Source: Candidatus Zixiibacteriota bacterium
GTDB lineage: Bacteria; SM23-81
Assembly (NCBI GenBank): GCA_030628225.1
Contig: DAOVRJ010000121.1
Location: 1-7,312, forward strand
DNA length: 7,312 bases
Direction of reading: 5' to 3'
This document shows positions 1-5,099 of this stretch, one piece after another. The notes beneath the pieces were generated by a model. That model saw only the letters and a list, made by a program, of their open reading frames with translations. It did no database searches and had not been told where the DNA came from. The stretch's first letter is position 1, and each line of letters opens with the position of its first letter. Made by a program: the position numbers and the translations under genes.

Positions 1-1
1 A

Positions 2-733
2 ACCACTATAGTTTTACAAGCTCAGAGTAAAAAGGGGTGGGAAGATATTGCTTTGCTCCACCCCAGGGAGAATTGGTCAACGCAACTGATAGACCTTTCC
101 TCCACTATGGCGCCTGTCAGCGAGGGACTTAAGCTCAGGCTATTTTGGAGGGCAGACCATAAACTGGATTATGTCGGCCTGGCCCAGCCGCATCCGTCTG
201 ATCTTATGGTACAAGAATGTCCATTAAAGTCGGCTGTCCATTCCCAGATAGGTCCGGCAGCAAAATATCTGCTGTCTGTCGATAAAGAATATGTTGAATT
301 GTTTCCTGGTGAGCAAATTGATCTTGCCTTTTCTTCCTTGAAACCGCCGCCCAACGGTTATAAGCGGGACTTCATTTTGGTATCAACTGGATATTATACC
401 GAAGACAAAACTTATGTTAATTTGCCCGAAGCTAGTGGCGACCATCAGATCCCCACAGCTTTCTCCCTTTCTCAAAACTATCCCAACCCCTTTAACTTAC
501 AAACGGAAATCGAGTATGCTTTGCCTAAGGATAGTCATGTAACTCTTCAGATTTACAATGTTCAGGGACAGTTGGTCAGGACCTTAGTGGATGAGGATCA
601 AGGGCCCGGCTACCATAAAATCCTTTGGGATGGTAGAGATTCTGTTGTTGAAGAGGTAGCTAGCGGAATTTACTTCTACCAGATAAAGGCAAGGGAGTTT
701 GTTCAGAGCAAGAGAATGGTTTTACTCAAATAG
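2..733 (+). CDS. Secreted protein, C-terminal part, with type IX secretion sorting domain (5' partial)
   Basis: The reading frame is open from base 2 without a start I would trust, so this is the 3' end of a longer gene. A TTG at 53 exists but has no convincing ribosome binding site. The last ~90 residues form a Por/type IX C-terminal sorting domain: the NYPNPFN motif (bases 476-496), then beta strands reading VTLQIYNVQGQLVRTL, a GYHKILWDGRD turn, and ASGIYFYQIKA before the basic tail ending MVLLK. In FCB bacteria this domain directs export through the outer membrane and is usually cleaved at the surface. The upstream ~150 residues (LKLRLFWRAD, then an LFPGEQIDLAF to RDFILVSTGYY stretch) resemble the C-terminal region of large secreted FG-GAP/ASPIC-UnbV-like proteins, but I hold this loosely. 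The gene is visibly AT-richer than everything after base 1200. The stop is TAG. Confidence 0.8.
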   Translation, partial: TTIVLQAQSKKGWEDIALLHPRENWSTQLIDLSSTMAPVSEGLKLRLFWRADHKLDYVGLAQPHPSDLMVQECPLKSAVHSQIGPAAKYLLSVDKEYVELFPGEQIDLAFSSLKPPPNGYKRDFILVSTGYYTEDKTYVNLPEASGDHQIPTAFSLSQNYPNPFNLQTEIEYALPKDSHVTLQIYNVQGQLVRTLVDEDQGPGYHKILWDGRDSVVEEVASGIYFYQIKAREFVQSKRMVLLK

Positions 734-953
734 CTGCAACAAATTGGATGGCTCTGTCTCAAGAGAGCAATGGAGCATTGGCGCTGCTGTGACATTGAGA
801 TCGTGGACCGTTTGCTCCGGTCTTGGCGATTTTTGAAACTTTGCTAAGGAGCTTTTTGGTGAAGCATCAGAGCGTTTCTGCTGTTAATTTTCCGGCTCGT
901 CCCTGTGATCTAGTGCCAAACCTATAGTGATTTCCTATAAAGAACAATCCTTA
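734..953. other. Non-coding 3' region after the secreted-protein gene
   Basis: No ORF with a ribosome binding site or recognisable product lies here. A short GACCG/CGGTC inverted repeat (806-810 with 818-822, seven-base loop) is followed seven bases later by a T run, and could be a weak first terminator. TATAGT (923-928) and TATAAA (936-941) resemble -10 boxes, but no -35 box sits at the right distance from either. I see no tRNA, riboswitch or repeat array. The stretch is most simply the untranslated tail of the upstream transcript leading to the stronger hairpin just downstream. Confidence 0.4.
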
Positions 954-981
954 AAAGCCCCGGTCCAGCGGCCGGGGCTTT
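954..981 (+). terminator. Intrinsic terminator hairpin between the secreted-protein gene and the C1 operon
   Basis: A perfect ten-base inverted repeat, AAAGCCCCGG at 954-963 and CCGGGGCTTT at 972-981, encloses an eight-base loop. The GC-rich core is flanked by A residues 5' and T residues 3', so it could work in either direction, although the T run is short (TTTCC). It lies about 220 bases after the stop of the upstream gene and about 130 bases before the next promoter, so it separates the two transcription units. Confidence 0.75.
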
Positions 982-1113
982 CCAGCACCTAAATGGATAT
1001 CGACCCTTCTCAAAAAACCCCTCTACAACTTACCTTTTTGCGAATCCTTTGTGCGAGAAAAGCTCCCGGAAAAGAAAATGGGGCCACAAAAGGCGAAAAA
1101 GGGAAATAATCCC

Positions 1114-1142
1114 TTGACATCCGGGCCGGTAGTTGCTACCAT
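1114..1142 (+). promoter_or_regulatory. Sigma-70-type promoter of the corrinoid/C1 operon
   Basis: A perfect -35 box TTGACA (1114-1119) is followed after exactly 17 bases by TACCAT (1137-1142), which matches four of six -10 consensus positions. Transcription would start near 1149, giving a leader of about 50 bases before the first gene. That leader is too short for a cobalamin riboswitch and I see none. The next -10-like sequence, CATAAA (1140-1145), would need a 20-base spacer and is less likely. Confidence 0.65.
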
Positions 1143-1200
1143 AAAAAGTTCTGCGCAACCTCTGACTCACAGTAGAGCATAGACCAGGGACAAAAAACAA

Positions 1201-1860
1201 ATGACTGACCTGGAACAGATCACCCAGCGCCTCATCGGGGGAGACATCCCGGGTGTGCAAAAACTCGCCAAAGAGGCCCTGGATGCCGGCATCCCGGCTC
1301 AGGAAATACTGAATCAGGGACTGCTTCCGGGCATGAATGTAGTGGGCGACAGATTCAAGCAGAACCAGATCTACATCCCGGAGGTGGTCCTGTCGGCCAA
1401 GGCCATGCACGCCGGGGTGGAGCTTCTTCGCCCCCACCTGGAGGCCGGTCAGATAAAACCATCGGCCACTGTGGTCATTGGCACGGTCCAGGGGGATCTC
1501 CACGATATCGGCAAAAACCTGGTCACCATGATGCTCAAGGGCGCTGGATTCGAGGTGGTGGACCTGGGCATCGATGTGGACCCCGAGCGGTTCGCCGAGG
1601 AAGTGGCCGAGAGAAAAGCCCATATTCTGGCTCTTTCGGCCCTGCTGACCACATCCATGCCCAACATGAAAAAGACCCTGGACCTGCTCTCGGAAAGGGG
1701 TCTTCGTCAGGGAGTGATCGCCATGGTGGGCGGAGCCCCGGTCACCCAAACCTATGCCGACGAGATCGGGGCCGACGGATATGCCCAGAACGCCAGCCTG
1801 GCTGTGGACCGGGCCAGAGAATTGTTGAAATCCAGTACTTCTTCGGAATCAGGAGGTTAG
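1201..1860 (+). CDS. Corrinoid (vitamin B12-binding) methyl-carrier protein, MtbC/MtaC/MtgC-like
   Basis: This 219-residue protein carries a methyl group on the cobalt of a bound corrinoid and hands it between methyltransferases. An N-terminal helical cap domain (about residues 1-85, with the typical EILNQGLLPGMNVVGDRF stretch) precedes a Rossmann-like B12-binding domain (about 88-212). The lower-ligand motif DLHDIG is at 99-104, with H101 as the expected cobalt ligand. The companion motifs LSALLT (145-150) and VGGAPV (176-181) are intact. Length and residues are normal for cognate corrinoid proteins of methylamine, methanol or glycine-betaine systems, but these cannot be told apart by the carrier alone. 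The ATG at 1201 follows AGGGA (1186-1190) at ten bases. It is first in the operon, and the methyltransferase begins seven bases after its stop. Confidence 0.9.
   Translation: MTDLEQITQRLIGGDIPGVQKLAKEALDAGIPAQEILNQGLLPGMNVVGDRFKQNQIYIPEVVLSAKAMHAGVELLRPHLEAGQIKPSATVVIGTVQGDLHDIGKNLVTMMLKGAGFEVVDLGIDVDPERFAEEVAERKAHILALSALLTTSMPNMKKTLDLLSERGLRQGVIAMVGGAPVTQTYADEIGADGYAQNASLAVDRARELLKSSTSSESGG
1851..1856 (+). promoter_or_regulatory. Ribosome binding site of the methyltransferase gene
   Basis: A full AGGAGG lies inside the last codons of the corrinoid-protein gene, 11 bases before the ATG at 1868. It supports that start and links translation of the two genes. Confidence 0.7.
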
Positions 1861-1867
1861 CTGCCAC

Positions 1868-2665
1868 ATGCTCGTCGTGGGAGAACTGATCAACGGTAGC
1901 CGGAAGGCCATTAGCCAGGCCATAACCCAGCGGGACGCTCAGACCATCCGGAAAGTGGCCAGAGAACAGTACCAGGCCGGCGCTCAGCTGCTGGACGTCA
2001 ATGCCGGAACGAGCCCGGATCAGGAAATCGACGATCTCCTCTGGCTATTGGATGTGATCCTGGGCGAGCTGGACGTCCCTCTGTGCATCGACAGTCCCAA
2101 TGTCTATGCCATGGAAGCCGGTCTCGATCGAGCCGGGGACCGTGCTGTCATGGTCAATTCCATCACCGCCCAGAAAAGCCGCCTGGAGAGCTTCCTGCCG
2201 CTCATAGAGGCTCACCAGAGCCAGGTCGTCGCCCTGTGCATGGACGAGGGCGGGGTTCCCCAGCAAGCCCAGGAGCGTTATGAGATCGCTGCTCGTCTGG
2301 TGAAGAAGCTGGCTTCCCGGGGCATCGCGCCAGAGAAGATCTTTCTGGATCCCATCGTCTGCCCGGTGAGCGTCGACTACCATGCTGCCCAAGTGGCCCG
2401 GGAAACCCTGCGGCTGATTAAGAAACACCTCCCTCAGGCCAAAACCATCTGCGGGTTGAGTAATATCTCCTTCGGGCTCCCCAGCCGGCGATTGCTCAAC
2501 CATAACTTTCTCTCCCTCATGCTGGCTGAGGGCCTGGATGCCGCTATCATCGACCCCACCGACGATGCTCTGATGGCCAATCTCACAGCCACACAAACCC
2601 TGATGGGCCGCGACGAACACTGTCTGGGCTACATCACCGCTCACCGGGAGGGCAAACTCACCTGA
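1868..2665 (+). CDS. Methyltetrahydrofolate:corrinoid methyltransferase (AcsE/MtgA/MtvA-like, pterin-binding TIM barrel)
   Basis: This 265-residue enzyme moves a methyl group between methyltetrahydrofolate and the corrinoid protein, in either direction; partner enzymes decide which. It belongs to the pterin-binding (dihydropteroate-synthase-like) TIM-barrel family and has the normal single-domain length. The opening VGELINGSRKAI and the pterin-site motifs are intact: LDVN with D43, CIDSPN with D75, NSI with N97, FLDP with D161, and GLSNISFGLPSRR with N199. These align with D75, N96, D160 and N199 of the Moorella thermoacetica enzyme, from my memory of that family. The closing GLDAAIIDPTDD is also typical. 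The ATG at 1868 lies 7 bases after the corrinoid-protein stop, and the following gene starts 14 bases after this stop. Nothing in it looks degraded, so it is probably the functional folate-side transferase of the operon. Confidence 0.9.
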   Translation: MLVVGELINGSRKAISQAITQRDAQTIRKVAREQYQAGAQLLDVNAGTSPDQEIDDLLWLLDVILGELDVPLCIDSPNVYAMEAGLDRAGDRAVMVNSITAQKSRLESFLPLIEAHQSQVVALCMDEGGVPQQAQERYEIAARLVKKLASRGIAPEKIFLDPIVCPVSVDYHAAQVARETLRLIKKHLPQAKTICGLSNISFGLPSRRLLNHNFLSLMLAEGLDAAIIDPTDDALMANLTATQTLMGRDEHCLGYITAHREGKLT

Positions 2666-2679
2666 ATCCGGAAGGACAC

Positions 2680-3594
2680 ATGGCAACGACTCCCTTTCTA
2701 AAAAAGCTGCGGTCTCAACCGGTTCTGTTCGACGGGGCCATGGGATCTGTGCTGGCCCAAAAGGGTCTTCTGCCCGGGGATTGTCCCGAGGAGTGGAACA
2801 GATCCCACCCTCATATAGTGGCCGAAATACACCGGGCTTATGTACAGGCCGGGGCTCAGGTAATCACCACTAACAGCCTGGGAGCCAACAGAATCGGGCT
2901 GAAACGCTATGGCTTGGCCGACCAGGTGACCTTCCTGAACCAAAGTGCGGCTCAAATCGCCCGAGAGACCTGCCCCGCAGAAGTTTATGTGGCCGGGACC
3001 GTGGGTCCCACCGGAGAGTTTCTCCCACCCCTGGGCAATATGACCTACGACCGGCTGGTGGCCATCTTCCGCGAACAAATCGCCGGTCTGGTGTCAGGCG
3101 GCATAGACCTGATCTGCGTGGAGAGCATGAGCCAGCTGCACGAGGCCAGGGCGGCTGTCACCGCCGCAGGCCATTTCCCCCAGGTCCCGGTGCTGGCCAC
3201 CATGGTCTTTATAGCCGGTCCCCTGGGGTTCCGTACGACCATGGGGGTTGATCCCCAATCGGCGGTCCTGGAGCTGGCGGCCGCCGGCGCCGATGCCATC
3301 GGCTGCAGTTGCGGTCAACTCACCCTCCGGCAGATGACCAAGCTGATGGGCGAGCTGAGGACCCTGACCGAGCTGCCGCTCATCGCCCAGCCTGATGCCG
3401 GCAAAGCCAAGCTGGCCAGTGGGAACACCGTCTACTCGCGCACACCCAAACAATTGGCCGAATGGGCGGATCAGATCCTTCAAGAGGGGGCCACCATCGT
3501 CGGCGGATCATGGGGAACCACCCCGGCACACATCGCCGCCATGGCCACGACCTTCGCCCCGACCAAGAAAAAAATGGGGAAGGGACAATCGTGA
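2680..3594 (+). CDS. Homocysteine S-methyltransferase-family protein lacking the Cys-Cys zinc pair
   Basis: This 304-residue barrel resembles the N-terminal (homocysteine) module of MetH and betaine-homocysteine methyltransferase. Family motifs are FDGAMGS (17-23), CPEEWN (35-40), ITTNSLGANR (62-71), AGTVGPTGEFLPPLG (105-119), an ICVESM barrel strand (145-150) and GCSCGQ (208-213). True homocysteine methyltransferases hold zinc with one Cys after the fifth strand (here C211, retained) and a Cys-Cys pair in a GGCCGT loop. Here that loop reads GGSWGTTPAHI (275-285), so both Cys are replaced by S277 and W278. Zinc-thiolate chemistry on homocysteine is therefore unlikely. By position it may be the substrate-side partner of the corrinoid protein, acting on another methyl donor or acceptor; that is inference. 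The ATG at 2680 follows GGAAGGA. The TGA stop overlaps the next gene's GTG start. Confidence 0.8.
   Translation: MATTPFLKKLRSQPVLFDGAMGSVLAQKGLLPGDCPEEWNRSHPHIVAEIHRAYVQAGAQVITTNSLGANRIGLKRYGLADQVTFLNQSAAQIARETCPAEVYVAGTVGPTGEFLPPLGNMTYDRLVAIFREQIAGLVSGGIDLICVESMSQLHEARAAVTAAGHFPQVPVLATMVFIAGPLGFRTTMGVDPQSAVLELAAAGADAIGCSCGQLTLRQMTKLMGELRTLTELPLIAQPDAGKAKLASGNTVYSRTPKQLAEWADQILQEGATIVGGSWGTTPAHIAAMATTFAPTKKKMGKGQS
3581..3594 (+). promoter_or_regulatory. Ribosome binding site and overlapping GTGA stop/start
   Basis: AGGGA at 3581-3585 lies five bases before GTG at 3591. That GTG shares bases with the TGA stop (3592-3594) of the preceding gene. The arrangement fixes the start of the aldolase-like gene despite the frame staying open further upstream, and implies translational coupling. 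Confidence 0.65.
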
Positions 3595-4277
3595 GAGATC
3601 AGGATATCAGGACCGAGATGATCCGGATCTGTCACTGGTTGGCCAGACAGACCTTTGTGGTTGCCGACGACGGGGCCCTCAGCGCGCGAATCTCCCGCGA
3701 TCAAATTCTGATCACGCCCCGGGGCAAGAACCTGGGCTGGGTTACCTGCCAGCAACTGGTCCTGCTGAACATGGACGGACAGCAGGAAAAGGGGAAGCCG
3801 GAACCTTCCCCGGCCTATCAGCTTCACCTGGCCGCTTACCGTCACAGGGATAAAATCCAGGCTGTTATCCACGCCCAGCCCCCCACTGCCACCGCCTTCG
3901 CCGTGGCCGGTATCCCTTTGGTCCAGCCTGTCCTTCCGGAAACGGTTCTCACCCTGGGCTCGGTGCCGGTGACAGAATACGCCACCCCGTACACCGAAGA
4001 GGCTGCCCGGGCCATCGGCGACCTGATCGGGGAACACGACGCCCTGCTGCTCAGAAACCGCGGCCTGCTGGCCGTGGGCTGCAACCTCAGCGAAGCCCTG
4101 CAGAAATTGGAGCGGGTAGAACAACTGGCCCGCGTCCTTCTGAAGGCCAAATCTCTGGATCATGTCGACCTTCTCACGGGCACCCAGGTGAAGAAATTGA
4201 TGTCCCTTCGGAAAAGGATGAATCTGGGGGGAAAGAACCCGTGGTCCCCAGCCGACCAGGAGAAAAATGATGGCTGA
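3591..4277 (+). CDS. Class II aldolase/adducin-family protein with most catalytic residues missing
   Basis: This 228-residue protein, read from GTG 3591, has the full length and fold pattern of fuculose-phosphate-aldolase-like (AraD/FucA) enzymes, which cleave sugar phosphates with a zinc ion. The scaffold is well preserved: ILITPRGKNLGW (39-50), LHLAAYRHRDKIQAVIHA (78-95), TAFAVAGIPL (101-110), TPYT (132-135), LLLRNRGLLAVG (152-163). The working residues are not. The phosphate loop GN(I/L)S reads GALS (28-31). The PSSE motif holding the catalytic Glu reads PSPA (72-75). The HxH zinc pair reads HAQ (94-96). The third zinc His in NHG reads NRG (R157). Only H94 remains. The frame is intact with no stops, so this looks like a maintained pseudoenzyme, a regulatory or structural subunit, or a protein with new chemistry. 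Its end overlaps the next gene by 11 bases. Confidence 0.8.
   Translation: MRDQDIRTEMIRICHWLARQTFVVADDGALSARISRDQILITPRGKNLGWVTCQQLVLLNMDGQQEKGKPEPSPAYQLHLAAYRHRDKIQAVIHAQPPTATAFAVAGIPLVQPVLPETVLTLGSVPVTEYATPYTEEAARAIGDLIGEHDALLLRNRGLLAVGCNLSEALQKLERVEQLARVLLKAKSLDHVDLLTGTQVKKLMSLRKRMNLGGKNPWSPADQEKNDG
4258..4262 (+). promoter_or_regulatory. Ribosome binding site of the thymidylate-synthase-like gene
   Basis: AGGAG sits four bases before the ATG at 4267 and seven before a second in-frame ATG at 4270. The second has the more usual spacing, so the true start may be one codon later than annotated. Confidence 0.6.
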
Positions 4278-5085
4278 GGGACAAATCCCCCTTCTCTCTG
4301 TTCGGGCCAGAACTCTTCCCCTGGCCTGGGAAAAATCGGTGCTGCTCTGTTGGAATAAGGGCGCCGCGGTGCGTACCGAATACGACCGGCCCAAGGATCC
4401 GCCCAGCCGCGACTGCACCATGGTCATCACCGTAACTGCTCCCCTGGCCGAGCCCAAGATTCACCGCGCATTCCCCGGCAGCCTGGAGGATTTGGAGATC
4501 TACCGGCTGGAGGTGGTCACGGGCATCCACGACCATTGGATCTCTCCCCGGGAGGGGAAATGGACCTACACCTATCACCAGAGACTGTTTAACTACAGCG
4601 CCGATGACCAGCCCGTCGACCAGATCGCTTACCTGGTGGAAAAACTCTCCCAGACTCCCTATTCCCGCCGGGCTCAGGCCATCACATGGAACCCCAAGAC
4701 CGATCCCCCCACCGAGGATCCCCCCTGTCTGCAGCGGATCTGGTGCCGTTTGCTCCCCGGCCGCTCCGGCCCTGTGCTGAACATGAACGCCCACTGGCGA
4801 TCCCGGGATGCCTACAAGGCAGCTTTCATGAACATGTTCGCCCTGACGGATCTGCAGCGACAGATTGCTGAGGCAATATCGGCTCGCCTGGGCCAAAAAG
4901 TCAGGGTGGGCCGATATGTGGACATCAGCGATAGCTTTCACATCTACGGCTCCTATGCCCAGGAGTTCCAGCAGTTCCTGCGCACCACCCAGGAGAGGAC
5001 CTTCGCTGAACGAGTGTGGAACTCCTCCTTCGCCGAGCCATTCTTCCAGGAGGCTCGTCAGAGGGTCGCCGACGAAAGACCCTGA
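4267..5085 (+). CDS. Thymidylate-synthase-family protein (divergent)
   Basis: This 272-residue protein matches thymidylate synthase (ThyA fold) across its second half. The classical enzyme methylates dUMP with methylenetetrahydrofolate. Visible motifs are WTYTYHQRLFNY (99-110), DQI (118-120), SRRAQAITWNP (133-143; the Arg pair that holds the phosphate), DPPC (151-154, nucleophile C154), RSRD (178-181), N189, and SDSFHIY (221-227) with the nucleotide-ribose His and Tyr. The residue after the nucleophile is Leu (L155), where ordinary ThyA has His. The N-terminal ~100 residues lack a recognisable phosphate-loop Arg motif and the usual LLWFL region. It resembles atypical archaeal-type thymidylate synthases more than E. 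coli ThyA. It may make dTMP or transfer a C1 unit to another pyrimidine-like substrate. Its start overlaps the aldolase-like gene. A folate-using enzyme fits beside the methyl-folate transferase. Confidence 0.75.
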   Translation: MMAEGQIPLLSVRARTLPLAWEKSVLLCWNKGAAVRTEYDRPKDPPSRDCTMVITVTAPLAEPKIHRAFPGSLEDLEIYRLEVVTGIHDHWISPREGKWTYTYHQRLFNYSADDQPVDQIAYLVEKLSQTPYSRRAQAITWNPKTDPPTEDPPCLQRIWCRLLPGRSGPVLNMNAHWRSRDAYKAAFMNMFALTDLQRQIAEAISARLGQKVRVGRYVDISDSFHIYGSYAQEFQQFLRTTQERTFAERVWNSSFAEPFFQEARQRVADERP

Positions 5086-5099
5086 GGCTGGAAATTCCC

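Noticed and set aside
993-1109. A 38-codon ORF starting MDIDPSQKTPLQ between the terminator and the operon promoter
   Set aside because: It has no ribosome binding site, no promoter before it, a lysine-rich composition expected from A-rich DNA, and it ends just before the -35 box. I consider it chance.
1143-1200. Cobalamin riboswitch in the operon leader
   Set aside because: The leader is only about 50 bases long and shows no B12-box-like sequence or the multi-helix structure such a riboswitch needs.
1030-1749. Long minus-strand ORF of 239 codons opposite the corrinoid-protein gene
   Set aside because: It is a shadow frame in GC-rich coding DNA, His/Gly/Gln-rich without recognisable motifs, and opposite a gene with intact B12-binding motifs. 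The same holds for the other long minus-strand frames at 2045-2686, 3480-4457 and 4174-5322.
3462-3590. Upstream extension of the aldolase-like gene
   Set aside because: The frame is open but lies inside the preceding gene. The residues are low-complexity and unlike the family, and the GTG at 3591 has a proper ribosome binding site and gives the usual family N-terminus.
2680-3594. Calling this gene metH or mmuM
   Set aside because: The Cys-Cys zinc pair required for homocysteine methylation is absent and no cobalamin, folate or activation domains are fused, so a methionine-synthase name would mislead.
5016-5099. ATG 5016 as start of the FAD oxidase
   Set aside because: It would add 28 residues read within the thymidylate-synthase-like gene. 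The family N-terminus (MIDRELQKQLQEIL) begins at TTG 5100, just after that gene ends.
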